Source: Pollutimonas thiosulfatoxidans (GTDB lineage: Bacteria > Pseudomonadota > Gammaproteobacteria > Burkholderiales > Burkholderiaceae_B). From it: 64,000 nucleotides of DNA. The notes under the pieces were generated by a model, which had not been told where the DNA came from, made no database searches, and saw only the letters and a list, made by a program, of their open reading frames with translations. Every line of letters starts with the position of its first letter. The first letter of the stretch is position 1. The position numbers were made by a program, and so were the translations under genes. The DNA is taken from NCBI RefSeq assembly GCF_004022565.1, contig NZ_CP022987.1:2418001-2482000 (forward strand), read 5' to 3'. Below, one piece after another: positions 52,706 to 61,891 of the stretch.

Positions 52706-53173
52706 TTAATCAAAGACGTCGTACAAGATATCGGCAACGACTGCTGTAGCCACAGAGATCAGGATCAAATCAGTACCCGCTACACGCCATTCGTAGCCGG
52801 GGTGTCTTGGCAGACGACCTAAGAGCGAGCTAGGCACCATTTTCTTGGCGATCCCAGGAGGGATGGGCTTGCCTCTCGCCAAGTTCTTTCGTATACCGGG
52901 CGGCAGCGTAGAATAGCCGCTCAGTCCAAAATCCAGCGCGTACTCGCGAGCCAGGACAGCGGTGATCCCGGCATACACGAGGTCACCAAGTCCGGGATTT
53001 CTATTACCTGAGTTATCCCATGCATGCGGGTTGCCCTTGCCACCCTTGTCCGGGTTGCCGGAATTATTTGCCCGGTTATCAGAGCCTTTGCCCTCAGGCG
53101 GCGCTGCTTGGGCAGACAACGCCAGTGAGCAGACTGCCATAACAGATGCAGCTAACACCATACGTGTTCGCAT
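52706..53173 (-). CDS. CigR-like exported protein
   Basis: The 155-residue protein has a Sec signal peptide (1-23, ending SAQA), a Gly/Asn/Lys-rich stretch (24-57) and a C-terminal domain with LPPGIRKNLARGKPIPPGIAKK and LPRHPGYEWRVAGTDLILIS, typical of CigR/RcnB-related proteins. CigR of Salmonella is an anti-virulence membrane protein; here the function is unknown. It is a single gene with the start at 53173. Confidence 0.82.
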   Translation of the reverse strand: MRTRMVLAASVMAVCSLALSAQAAPPEGKGSDNRANNSGNPDKGGKGNPHAWDNSGNRNPGLGDLVYAGITAVLAREYALDFGLSGYSTLPPGIRKNLARGKPIPPGIAKKMVPSSLLGRLPRHPGYEWRVAGTDLILISVATAVVADILYDVFD

Positions 53174-53223
53174 AATACGTTCCTTCAGGACCAAAACAGC
53201 CAAAGCGTACCGCCTATCCTGTT

Positions 53224-54066
53224 TCATAAGAAGTCCGTCGTGTAGCAATTTGTATGTTTTACCGGATTGCTTCTCGCTTCGTGTAAGTCCATAGCACTTA
53301 AGACCGGCGGCCTCTCCCCCGCCAGCCACCCATCCCCGATCCTGCGCGCCGTCTCCTGAAGAATGGGCGCGAATCTAGAGACCACGCTGTCGTTCAGCGT
53401 ACGAGAGAACGTGGAATAGGCCAACGCACCCAGCAGATAATCGCCGGCAAAGATCGGCACGGCCAAGGCGCTACTTTCTGAATCCCGATTCCCGCGGCGC
53501 ACGCCGTAGCCCTGCTTGCGGGTCTGACGAATCAAGTAGCGCAGGTCCGACGGCGGGAGCTGGCCATCGTCCTGGTGTTGTGCTCGGCGCAAGTCAAACA
53601 AGATGCGCCGTTCGTCCCGGTCGCAAAACGAGAAGTAGGCGCGGCCCAAGGCCGAATCGAACAGCCCGTACCGTCTTCCATAGCTGCTGGGGCGGATGGC
53701 ATAAGGGCTGTAGGGCATGGTGCAAAAATCAACGCGAAGATCGGAGCCATTGACCGTAGCCACCGACAGCGGCCATTTGATGCGCTTGGTCGTGGAGATT
53801 AGTATGGGCGCCGCAACATCGACGAGCCGGCTCTGTTGCACAACGCCTTTGCTCAGCTCGGTGACGGCGCTCGTGAGTTCATAGTGGCCGTACATGCCTT
53901 CGTGTGACCGCACGTAGTGCTCTTGCTGTAAAGCTGCCAGCGTGCGGTGAAGGGTGGATTTCGCCAGCCCGGTGCGCTGCGCGAGCTCCTGCAACGACCA
54001 AACAGGCCGTTCGTTCATTGCCCTAAGCACCATGAACGCGCGGCGCACCGACTGAATCACGGCCAT
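53224..54066 (-). CDS. IclR-family transcriptional regulator
   Basis: The 280-residue protein has an N-terminal winged helix (VWSLQELAQRTGLAKSTLHRTLAALQQEHYV) and the IclR effector domain (about 80-255) with YGLFDSALGRAYFSF and AVPIFAGDYLLGALAYS. It is divergent from the TctC-cupin-aldolase operon and probably controls it in response to an aromatic or dicarboxylic substrate. Confidence 0.92.
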   Translation of the reverse strand: MAVIQSVRRAFMVLRAMNERPVWSLQELAQRTGLAKSTLHRTLAALQQEHYVRSHEGMYGHYELTSAVTELSKGVVQQSRLVDVAAPILISTTKRIKWPLSVATVNGSDLRVDFCTMPYSPYAIRPSSYGRRYGLFDSALGRAYFSFCDRDERRILFDLRRAQHQDDGQLPPSDLRYLIRQTRKQGYGVRRGNRDSESSALAVPIFAGDYLLGALAYSTFSRTLNDSVVSRFAPILQETARRIGDGWLAGERPPVLSAMDLHEARSNPVKHTNCYTTDFL

Positions 54067-54273
54067 ATTCTCATCATCCTGGGTTCTGCCGCCACGAAGG
54101 CTAAAGAAGAGCCGATTGTACCGATATTCCGCGCTGCGGAATCTGTCGCCTACAGCGTTGCGGGCGGAATATCGCCTCTCTACACTGAATTACCGTTCGA
54201 TATCTATGAACACAGCACCAGATGGTTGGGACGCCTACAAGGTAGGCAGGCCGGTCATTAATGGAGAATCCAA

Positions 54274-55263
54274 ATGAAGAAGCTACCAAGAATTTATAAA
54301 CCGCTGATCGCAGCATGCACGGCCATGGCAACCATGCTGGCCGCACCAGCGGTGTCTGCACAAACTGACTATCCGAACAAGCCCGTCTCGCTGGTGGTGC
54401 CATTCGCGCCGGGCGGGTCCACTGACATCTTCGGTCGCTTGATCGCGCAGCATTACTTCAAAGACAAGGGCGCAAATGCCATCGTCGAGAATGTCCCGGG
54501 CGCGGGTGGCAACATCGGCGCTGCGCGGGTAGCCCGGGCGGCGCCCGACGGCCATACGCTCGAGATTGGGGCGATGTCTACCCACGCCATGAACGGCAGC
54601 CTGTATACGTCGCTTAACTTTGGACCCATGGAAGATTTTGTACCCATCGCCATGCTGGCCCAAGCGATCAATGTCATTGCGGTCAAGCCTTCGTTCCCGG
54701 CACAGACTTTCCAGGAACTCATTGAGTACGTGCGCGCCCACCCGGGCGAAGTCAATTATTCATCCGGCGGTATCGGCACACATAATCACCTGACCCTGGC
54801 GCTGCTTGAAGAGAGAGCCGGCCTGGAAATGGTGCATATTCCCTATAAAGGCGGCGGCCCTGCCGTGACCGCCTTGCTTCAAGGCGAAGTCGACATGTTT
54901 GCGGGCGGCGCATCGCTGTTGTTGCGCCACGCCGAACCGGGCAATGTACGACTGATCGCCGTAACGGAGTCGACACCAAGCGAACTGGTACCTGGTGTAC
55001 CCAGCGCCTCGGACATCGTGCCGGATTTCGTTGTGACGAACTGGTATGGCGTGTTCGGCCCCAAAGGCATGGACCCTGAACTGGTGAAGGCGATCAACGC
55101 GGAAATCAACCGTATTGTGGCCCTACCCGATGTCGCTGAACGCCTGAGCGGAATGGGCATGGTGCCTAATCCGGTGAGCCCGGAAAAGCTGGCGGAAATC
55201 CTGGATCAAGATCATCAGCTCTGGTCCAAAACAATTGAATCCCTCGACATCTCGAATCACTGA
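54274..55263 (+). CDS. Bug/TctC-family periplasmic solute receptor
   Basis: The 329-residue protein has a signal peptide (1-29, ending VSAQTDYP) and the Bug family pattern PVSLVVPFAPGGSTDIFGRLIA, VPGAGGNIGAARVARA and VNYSSGGIGTHNHL. Such receptors capture carboxylates and are highly expanded in Alcaligenaceae. No TctAB genes are adjacent. It heads the operon with the cupin and aldolase genes. Confidence 0.93.
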   Translation: MKKLPRIYKPLIAACTAMATMLAAPAVSAQTDYPNKPVSLVVPFAPGGSTDIFGRLIAQHYFKDKGANAIVENVPGAGGNIGAARVARAAPDGHTLEIGAMSTHAMNGSLYTSLNFGPMEDFVPIAMLAQAINVIAVKPSFPAQTFQELIEYVRAHPGEVNYSSGGIGTHNHLTLALLEERAGLEMVHIPYKGGGPAVTALLQGEVDMFAGGASLLLRHAEPGNVRLIAVTESTPSELVPGVPSASDIVPDFVVTNWYGVFGPKGMDPELVKAINAEINRIVALPDVAERLSGMGMVPNPVSPEKLAEILDQDHQLWSKTIESLDISNH

Positions 55264-55319
55264 ATGAAGGCGAGGCGGCACCGCCTCGCACCCCAATCGG
55301 CCCCTACCGGAGTACCAAA

Positions 55320-55655
55320 ATGGACATCAAACAAATAGACTGGGAAGCTATCGAATGGAGGACAGCGCGCCGCGGTATCGAGCGCAAAGCATTCAGCGGT
55401 AACGGTGCCACCATGGCGCTTCACCGCCTGTGGCCCGGCCATGAAGTGCTTCCCCACTCGCATCCGCACGAGCAGATCGCCTACATCATGCAGGGCACGG
55501 TTGACTTTCGCGTCGGCGACGAAGTCTTGCGCTTGGGCCCGGGCGGCATCGTTGTGGTTCCACCCAACGTTGTTCACTGCGCCACGGTGGTGGGCGACGA
55601 ACCGGTATTGAACCTGGACGTCTTCACGCCGGCACGCCCGGAATACGACGCGTGA
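55320..55655 (+). CDS. Cupin-domain protein
   Basis: The 111-residue protein is a single cupin barrel: LPHSHPHEQIAYIMQGTVDF holds three histidine ligands and a glutamate/glutamine (about 47-66), and VVVPPNVVHCATV holds the last histidine (about 84). It may bind a catabolic intermediate or isomerise it. It overlaps the aldolase start by 4 bases, so the two act together. Confidence 0.88.
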   Translation: MDIKQIDWEAIEWRTARRGIERKAFSGNGATMALHRLWPGHEVLPHSHPHEQIAYIMQGTVDFRVGDEVLRLGPGGIVVVPPNVVHCATVVGDEPVLNLDVFTPARPEYDA

Positions 55656-56461
55656 CTGAAGACCGCGAAGTTTCAGTGCGAAGCGCCGCCCCCGACATCA
55701 ATCTGCGTAGTGCACTGATCAGCGGCGAGCGCGCCCTTGGCACCTTCGTCAAAACCACGCACTACCAAACCGTCGAGCTTCTGGCCGGGACGGGTCTGGA
55801 TTTCCTTGTCCTGGACGCGGAGCACGCTCCCTTCGGGCGCGAAGCCCTCGATGCGTGTTGCCTGGCCTCGAGGGCGCATGCGATGCCTGCCATGGTGCGC
55901 ACGGCTTCTCACCGGCCGGAACACATTCTCCAGGCGTTGGATTGCGGCGCTCACGGCGTGCTGGTTCCTCACGTTGACGACGCAGCCACTGCGGCGCAAG
56001 TTGTTGACGCCGCAAGATACCGGGAGGCCGGCGGCCAACGCGGGTTCTCGAACTCACCCCGTGCTGGTGGATATGGCAGCGCAACCCTGGCCCAACACAT
56101 TGTCAGCAGCGACCGGCAAACCGCTGTCATGGTGCAGATCGAAACCGCTACCGCGGTAGCAAACGTTGCAGATATAGCGGCCGTACCCGGAGTCGACGCA
56201 CTTTTCATCGGCCGAGCCGACCTGGCAGTGTCTTATGGCGTGGACAGAATAGATGACCCCACCGTGGAAGCGGCGGTGGATAGGGTGGCGGCGGTAGGCC
56301 AAGAGCACGGTCTGCCGCTGGGCATCTTCCTGCCAGATGCGTCCAAAGTGGCGGCATTCCAGCAACGGGGTTTCAGCATCTTCATTATCGGCTCGGATCA
56401 GAGTCTGCTTAAGCAGGCCGCAGCGCAGGCGATCGTAGCCGCTAACAAGCAAACCAGTTAA
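55652..56461 (+). CDS. HpcH/HpaI-family aldolase
   Basis: The 269-residue enzyme is a class II metal-dependent aldolase of the HpaI type, splitting 4-hydroxy-2-oxo acids to pyruvate and an aldehyde. Family features are LGTFVKTTHYQTVELLAGTGLDFLVLDAEHAPFG, VMVQIETATAVANV and ALFIGRADLAVSYG, with the metal-binding glutamate and aspartate present. It ends the operon before the terminator at 56468. Confidence 0.92.
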   Translation: MTEDREVSVRSAAPDINLRSALISGERALGTFVKTTHYQTVELLAGTGLDFLVLDAEHAPFGREALDACCLASRAHAMPAMVRTASHRPEHILQALDCGAHGVLVPHVDDAATAAQVVDAARYREAGGQRGFSNSPRAGGYGSATLAQHIVSSDRQTAVMVQIETATAVANVADIAAVPGVDALFIGRADLAVSYGVDRIDDPTVEAAVDRVAAVGQEHGLPLGIFLPDASKVAAFQQRGFSIFIIGSDQSLLKQAAAQAIVAANKQTS

Positions 56462-56467
56462 CAGCAA

Positions 56468-56498
56468 AATGCCCAGCCGAGACGCTGGGCATTTTTTT
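56468..56498 (+). terminator. Rho-independent terminator of the TctC-cupin-aldolase operon
   Basis: AATGCCCAGC and GCTGGGCATT form a 10-bp stem around CGAGAC, followed by seven T. It lies just after the aldolase stop and between convergent genes. Confidence 0.9.
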
Positions 56499-56537
56499 GC
56501 CTGCCACTTTTCTATCAGTCCGGTTTGCTAAGGAATG

Positions 56538-57611
56538 TCAGTGCAGAAAATACATCGCGACAGCCAAGCCCATCGCCATCGTTACCGAGACAGCGAGCAA
56601 TACATTCACTCTCCTGTCCAACGACGAACTCAAGCCCGCCGTGGCCTGTTCGGCCTTCGCCTCGGCCAAGGCCAGTGCCCTGGACAGCCCTTGCAGAAGA
56701 AGCTGCTGCTCCGAGATCTGTTGGCGCAACGCGAAGGTCTCTTCTTTCCGCTCTTCCACTACCTTGCCCAGCCCATGGGCTTTACTCGCAGAGACCTGTA
56801 GTTGTTCTGCATGGTCGTTCAACTTCAAGTCTACGCGGCCGGCCCTCTCGACAAGGGCAGCTAGTGCCGAGCCATGCTCTGTGAGCGCCAGGCTCACCTG
56901 GGCCTGGTTTTCCGACATATGTTGTCGCAATGACTGTATGTCCTCTTCTTGGCGCTTTGCGTCTTGCTCCATACCACCAATTCTGCCGACGAGAATGGCG
57001 TGCAAGTCGTCGGTATGCTGCAGCAAATACGCGATTTTCTTGTCGTGTGACGCCAGTCCGGAAGCCAGCTTGTCTTGTTGTTCTTTCAGTGCGTCCTGCT
57101 TCCTCAGCAGGCTCTCCTGCTCTTTCAACTGCCTGACGACACCCAGGAGTTCCTGGCGTGCCAGCTCGGAAAGCTCTTCTTCAGATGCGCCCTTCAGGCG
57201 CGCTTCCAGTTCGCGCACCACTATCTGGCGCGCCGCGATGTTTTGCAGACCCAAACCAAACAGCTTGCTCGAAATTTCTGCCAGACGTTCTTGAAACTCG
57301 AATGCCGTCTTTTGCGCCTTGGCGCTGGTTTGCACAGCCTTGGCCAATTCAATGCCCGCAGCTTGCAAGCCCTCAATGGCGGTTCTTTTCTTGTCTGTAA
57401 AGAACCCCCGATCTGCAGACAGCGCCTGTGCCTTCTTGGCGGAGCTTTCGGCGTCGCCGGCTGCGCTAAGGGCGGACTGGACGTTGTCGTCCAGCTCTTT
57501 GAGCTTGTCCATCTGAGTACGGATCAGCTCTGGCAAGCGCGCTGTGCTGGCAAAAGCCTGTGTATCCAGCGAGCTCGCTGCTTCCTGCATATCAGGCATG
57601 GGGGTAGTCAT
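56538..57611 (-). CDS. Coiled-coil protein with C-terminal membrane anchor
   Basis: The 357-residue protein has long heptad-like helical stretches (about 25-55, 95-230 and 250-320, rich in Leu, Gln, Glu and Lys) and one membrane helix at the very end (VNVLLAVSVTMAMGLAVAMYF, about 335-355). It would be a cytoplasmic coiled coil anchored at its C-terminus. I recognise no family. Its start codon shares one base with the stop of the next gene upstream, so the two form a unit. Confidence 0.75.
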   Translation of the reverse strand: MTTPMPDMQEAASSLDTQAFASTARLPELIRTQMDKLKELDDNVQSALSAAGDAESSAKKAQALSADRGFFTDKKRTAIEGLQAAGIELAKAVQTSAKAQKTAFEFQERLAEISSKLFGLGLQNIAARQIVVRELEARLKGASEEELSELARQELLGVVRQLKEQESLLRKQDALKEQQDKLASGLASHDKKIAYLLQHTDDLHAILVGRIGGMEQDAKRQEEDIQSLRQHMSENQAQVSLALTEHGSALAALVERAGRVDLKLNDHAEQLQVSASKAHGLGKVVEERKEETFALRQQISEQQLLLQGLSRALALAEAKAEQATAGLSSSLDRRVNVLLAVSVTMAMGLAVAMYFLH

Positions 57612-59200
57612 TAGGCGAGGATGTCTCGAATATCGAGAACAAGTCCCGGGTTATGGTGGTCGAGATTGGGTTTCATTTCACCAATCCGGCGTAATGAGGC
57701 GCGGTCCGCGTTCCAGGCGCTTACGGAAACCTCTATGGCTTGTTGCATCATCTGTTCGGCCCCGTGCAGCGCGGACTCCGTGTGCGCGGCGGCCTGCCAC
57801 ATGTCGCCTTGCATATAAGAGACTTTTGCACTTTGACTATGCAGTTGTTGGCTTAATAGTGCGATACGGTCATCGCGCAAGCTGCCACGCTGCGCCCCCA
57901 TGGAAACATCCGAGTAAACGGCAAAGGCAAAGCGGCCTATGCCGACAAAGTTCACCCGCAGCGCCAGTTGCACACCAAAGGTTGCCATGTTGCCGCCGGA
58001 CTTCATGCCTGCCCGGATGGCAGCATCGGCCAGATCCACGGCCGTGAAGGTGCCGGTAGCGATGGTCAGCATGCGGGCAATCGTGCGGTTGTTCCACGGC
58101 AGCGTCCGCTTCCATTCTATGTTTTGGAACGAACCTTTGGCCTTTACCTCGGCGACCAGGCGCCGAATGAAGTAAAAGGCGCGGACCAGCACCTCGTTAA
58201 GCAGTACCGGCATGGCTTGCCGTCCCAACTCGTGCATGACAGCCATTTCGCTGCGCAGGTCGAAGCGCTCTTTGACAAAAACTTCTTTCAGTTTCTGCGG
58301 CAAGCCCGTCTTGTTCAGGCCTGGGATGGCCGACAACTCTTTCAACAAGGACACGATCGGTCCAGGGATGCCCATGCCGACGCCCGCCGTCTTATTGCTG
58401 CCGGACATGTCGCTGACCAAATGGAAGAACCAATTAACGGTGCCACAGAAAATCTTGGAAGGAATGTCGGTACCGATCAGTTCCAAGCCTTTCTCGTCAA
58501 TGCTGATGGGCAGGAAACTGCCATCGCCATTCTGGAAGTAGCCTTTCTTGGTGAACTGCGTCAGGATCGAGAAGAACAGACCCAAAGGCGTAGGATGATG
58601 CGCGAGGTCATCCAGATGATGACTTTTGGCAGACACGCCTATGTCTTTTCCCTTCCAGATGTTGTCTGTGGGACTAGGGAATTTCCCTTCCAGGTGTTTG
58701 ATGGCGCCGTCCAGACGGTCACCCGTATACCCCTGTGCTTTGGCGGTCTTCATGACAAAGTCGTTGACAGTGCGGTTGCTCCAGGCCTTGCCGCGCTGAA
58801 AATCGAACTCGCCCACCCAGAAGATATCGACAAGCCCGGCCAGCAAGCCGCTGCCTACGGCTACGAGGTTGTCTACCTTGTCGGCATGATTTGTGAGGCG
58901 ATCAATCTCCTGGTCTAGCAGCGCGGCCTGATCGTCCCCCGCCAGGATCTCGCGCTCTACGCGCTCTAAACCCGTCTGAATTTCTGCGGAAATATCGTTG
59001 GCGCTGCGCTGTGCCGCGTGGCTTATCGAAAAGCTATATTGCACCTCGATGTCACGGTGGTCGACCTTGATGGCCGGCAGGTCGATAACGGATGCGTGCA
59101 AGACAAAGCCCCCCTTCTTTTGGCAGCCTATAGCCTCCATTTCTATGATGGGTAAGGCATTATTGGAGGGGATTGTTACATGGAACGCAGGTGCCGCCAA
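57611..59200 (-). CDS. Large protein of unknown function, partner of the coiled-coil gene
   Basis: The 529-residue protein has no signal peptide. Hydrophobic segments at about 115-135 (VAVGSGLLAGLVDIFWVG) and about 390-450 (MLTIATGTFTAVDLADAA, NFVGIGRFAFAVYSD) suggest membrane contact. A segment SKSHHLDDLAHHPTPLGLFFSILTQFTKKG and FHLVSDMSGSNKT is conserved in similar proteins that I recall from varied bacteria without known function. It is translated together with the coiled-coil anchor protein. Defence, transport or envelope roles are all possible. Confidence 0.75.
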   Translation of the reverse strand: MAAPAFHVTIPSNNALPIIEMEAIGCQKKGGFVLHASVIDLPAIKVDHRDIEVQYSFSISHAAQRSANDISAEIQTGLERVEREILAGDDQAALLDQEIDRLTNHADKVDNLVAVGSGLLAGLVDIFWVGEFDFQRGKAWSNRTVNDFVMKTAKAQGYTGDRLDGAIKHLEGKFPSPTDNIWKGKDIGVSAKSHHLDDLAHHPTPLGLFFSILTQFTKKGYFQNGDGSFLPISIDEKGLELIGTDIPSKIFCGTVNWFFHLVSDMSGSNKTAGVGMGIPGPIVSLLKELSAIPGLNKTGLPQKLKEVFVKERFDLRSEMAVMHELGRQAMPVLLNEVLVRAFYFIRRLVAEVKAKGSFQNIEWKRTLPWNNRTIARMLTIATGTFTAVDLADAAIRAGMKSGGNMATFGVQLALRVNFVGIGRFAFAVYSDVSMGAQRGSLRDDRIALLSQQLHSQSAKVSYMQGDMWQAAAHTESALHGAEQMMQQAIEVSVSAWNADRASLRRIGEMKPNLDHHNPGLVLDIRDILA

Positions 59201-59400
59201 ACCGCTGCCAGAGGGCTAAAGCTTTGTCAGATCCGGCCGTAGATTAGGGTGTTTTGCCCGCATTCTATGGAACGATGTGGCGCGAGCTCAGAAGCATGAG
59301 CGGATCTTTTTACGATAACAGCTGTCTGACTACCATGGCGTGATCACGCCTGAGCGCGGCTAGGCTGCCACCCCCAGACTTTATCTTTCAGGGAACGCCA

Positions 59401-60171
59401 TTGTTTAGAGACTTGATTGACGACCTTGACGACTATTCCGCACAACCCGAGAAATTGCTGGATGTGCCGTTCGTGCCCACGGATGACGCCGTCGTCCAGG
59501 CCATGTTGAACCTTGCCGCGATCGGCCGACAGGACGTGCTTTACGATCTTGGGTCAGGCGATGGTCGCATTCTGATCAAGGCAGCCAAAGACCGCGGTGC
59601 CCGCGGCATTGGTGTCGAAATTGACCCCTTGCGTATCGCAGACGCCATGGACGAAGCGGGATACGCCGGTGTTGAATACCTGGTTGATTTCGTCGAAGAA
59701 GACATCTTCACTGCCGACTTCAGCGAAGCAACGGTAGTAACGCTATACCTGCTGGAGTCAATAAATATACAGTTGCGGCCACGTCTGCTAAGCCAGCTAC
59801 GCCCCGGCACCCGCATCGTTTCACATAGCTTCGATATGGGCGACTGGGTAGCAGACGAACGCCTGGAGCTGGGCGGCATCAATATCTACAAATGGATAGT
59901 GCCGGCCAAGGTCGAAGGCGTTTGGAAATGGGACGGTGTGGACGACAAGCCCTACCGTGTCGAGCTGCAGCAAAAATACCAGGAGGTATGGGGTAGCGCC
60001 TGGGTGGCTGACCAGGCCGTCAAGCTGGAAAGCGCCACGCTGTGCGGGGGCGCTCTGGCGCTGACGATACGAGAAACCAAGGATGGCCCGCCCACCCGCT
60101 TTACATTGAACTTCGAGAACGAAGAACTTCAGTCAGTATTAGATTATACTGGCGCCCATCAAGGGGAGTAG
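59401..60171 (+). CDS. SAM-dependent methyltransferase
   Basis: The 256-residue protein has class I methyltransferase motif I YDLGSGDGRILIKAAK (about 48-63) followed by GVEIDPLRI, and later EATVVTLYLLESINIQL. The substrate is unknown; the arrangement resembles proteins of DOT1/KMT-like bacterial families. It starts with TTG 59401, with a weak ribosome site. Its last codons and stop lie inside the riboswitch of the terC gene. Confidence 0.85.
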   Translation: MFRDLIDDLDDYSAQPEKLLDVPFVPTDDAVVQAMLNLAAIGRQDVLYDLGSGDGRILIKAAKDRGARGIGVEIDPLRIADAMDEAGYAGVEYLVDFVEEDIFTADFSEATVVTLYLLESINIQLRPRLLSQLRPGTRIVSHSFDMGDWVADERLELGGINIYKWIVPAKVEGVWKWDGVDDKPYRVELQQKYQEVWGSAWVADQAVKLESATLCGGALALTIRETKDGPPTRFTLNFENEELQSVLDYTGAHQGE

Positions 60172-60290
60172 CTTACCTCCGAAGCATCGTCATTACGGCT
60201 GTCTTGCAGTAAATGCAAGCTCCCGGTGCTCGGGCAACATCCGTGTTGCAAGCAAGACCTTGCCATCAAGGGCAAGGTCTGTACTCCAGC
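60145..60290 (+). promoter_or_regulatory. Probable yybP-ykoY manganese riboswitch before terC
   Basis: The leader contains the hallmark AAGGGGAGTAGC (60161-60172) in the first loop region and, about 60 bases on, CCCGGTGCTCGGGCAAC and GTTGCAAGCAAGACCTT, which fit the distal part of the yybP-ykoY motif. AGACCTTGCC (60255-60264) pairs with GGCAAGGTCT (60271-60280) to form a possible expression platform. The family senses Mn2+ and commonly precedes TerC/YkoY genes. The GGGGAGTAG also supplies the end of the methyltransferase gene. Confidence 0.8.
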
Positions 60291-60398
60291 GATAGCTGTG
60301 GCCTGTGTCCTGACGGATCAGGCCATTTTTGCATTCAGGCACGCTATTGCGATCGGCCAGATCCGTTTCCCTCGCACATCAAACTCTAAGGGCGACTT

Positions 60399-61106
60399 AT
60401 GCTTGAATTTTTACAAACCCTAAGCTGGGCTGCGGTGTTCCAGATCATTTTGATCGACATACTGCTGGGTGGCGATAATGCCGTAGTTATTGCTCTGGCC
60501 TGCCGCAACCTGTCACCGAAACATCGCCTACAGGGAATCCTGTGGGGCACTGCGGGTGCCATTATCCTGCGCGTAGCCTTGATTGCCTTCGCACTGACGC
60601 TGCTCAGCGTACCCTTCCTGAAGATTGCCGGCGCACTATTGCTGGTGTGGGTTGGCATCAAACTGCTGGTTCCAGAAGAGGATGCACATGGCAACATCAG
60701 CGGCAGCGCATCCATTTTCTCGGCGGTCAAAACCATTATCGTGGCCGATTTCGTCATGAGCCTGGACAATGTTCTGGCCATTGCCGGCGCGGCTCAGGGC
60801 GCACACCCCGATCACCAACTGGGTTTGGTCATCTTCGGCCTGGTGATCAGCATACCCATCATTATCTGGGGCAGCACGCTGGTGCTGAAACTGATCGACC
60901 GCTTTCCCAGCGTGGTCACCTTCGGGGCAGCGCTGCTGGGCTGGATAGCGGGCGGAATGCTGATCACCGACATCCTCATCGTGGAGCGGTTCGGCGAGCC
61001 TTCCGGCACGCTTAAATTGGCAGCCGAAATTATCGGGGCTGTGCTGATTGTCGTGGTGGGTCGCTGGCTGGGCAAGCGCAAGCAGGCCGCCACGGGAAGC
61101 GTTTAA
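60399..61106 (+). CDS. TerC/YkoY-family membrane protein
   Basis: The 235-residue protein has about seven membrane segments and the two acidic motifs GGDNAVVIALAC (about 24-35) and SLDNVLAIAGAA (about 119-130) of TerC proteins. The family is linked to manganese export, including metalation of secreted enzymes. A manganese riboswitch upstream supports this role. It starts at ATG 60399 behind AAGGGCG. Confidence 0.92.
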   Translation: MLEFLQTLSWAAVFQIILIDILLGGDNAVVIALACRNLSPKHRLQGILWGTAGAIILRVALIAFALTLLSVPFLKIAGALLLVWVGIKLLVPEEDAHGNISGSASIFSAVKTIIVADFVMSLDNVLAIAGAAQGAHPDHQLGLVIFGLVISIPIIIWGSTLVLKLIDRFPSVVTFGAALLGWIAGGMLITDILIVERFGEPSGTLKLAAEIIGAVLIVVVGRWLGKRKQAATGSV

Positions 61107-61158
61107 CTGAGGAGTGGCCTCTGCGTCTTGTCAGCCGCCGCAGAGGCCGGCGCTACGT

Positions 61159-61845
61159 TTACTTGCCTGCGCCAAGTTGCTCAAGCAGGCGTTGCGCCGT
61201 CGCGGTTGAGGAAGCCGGGTTCTGGCCGGTAACCAGCAAACCGTCACTGACCACATAAGGCGCCCAATCCGGCCCCTTCGAGTAGATGCCGCCCTTGGCC
61301 TTGAGTTCGTCTTCGACCAGGAATGGCACGATATCGGTCAGCTCGACGCCCGCTTCCTCCGAGTTGCTGAACCCCGTAACTTGCTTGCCCTCGACCAGCG
61401 GACGACCCGCTGGTGTCTTGACGTGACGCAACACGCCGGGTGCGTGGCACACCAGCCCGACCGGCTTGCCCGCGTCCAGGAAGGACGCTATCAGCGCGGC
61501 GGAATGCTCGTCCTCCGCCAAGTCCCATAGTGGGCCGTGGCCGCCCGGATAAAACACCGTGTCGAAATCCGCTTGCGACACGGTGCTAAGGCGCACCGTG
61601 TCGGCCAGCTGCGCCATGGCGTGCTGGTCGGCCTCAAAGCGACGCGTTTCGTCGGTCTGGAAGTCCGGCTCATTACTCTTGGGATCCAGGGGCGGCCGCC
61701 CACCTTTGGGTGATGCCAGCACAATATCGGCGCCAGCGTCTTTAAAGGCGTAGTAAGGCGCGGCCAGCTCTTCAAGCCAGAAGCCGGTCTGGCGGCCTGT
61801 GTCGCCCAGTTGGTCATGCGAAGTGAGAATCATCAGAACTTTCAT
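61159..61845 (-). CDS. DJ-1/PfpI family protein, Hsp31-like
   Basis: The 228-residue protein contains the nucleophile region GLVCHAPGVL (about 133-142), FYPGGHGPLWD, and the Hsp31-like start MKVLMILTSHDQLGDTGRQTGFW. It may act as a glyoxalase III or deglycase. It is separated by 46 bases from the PhnA-like gene on the same strand. It is not closely related to the shorter PfpI protein at 52023. Confidence 0.9.
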   Translation of the reverse strand: MKVLMILTSHDQLGDTGRQTGFWLEELAAPYYAFKDAGADIVLASPKGGRPPLDPKSNEPDFQTDETRRFEADQHAMAQLADTVRLSTVSQADFDTVFYPGGHGPLWDLAEDEHSAALIASFLDAGKPVGLVCHAPGVLRHVKTPAGRPLVEGKQVTGFSNSEEAGVELTDIVPFLVEDELKAKGGIYSKGPDWAPYVVSDGLLVTGQNPASSTATAQRLLEQLGAGK

Positions 61846-61891
61846 GCTGCTTACTCCTGTTTGAATGAATGGCCGCTACCGGCTCGCCAGG

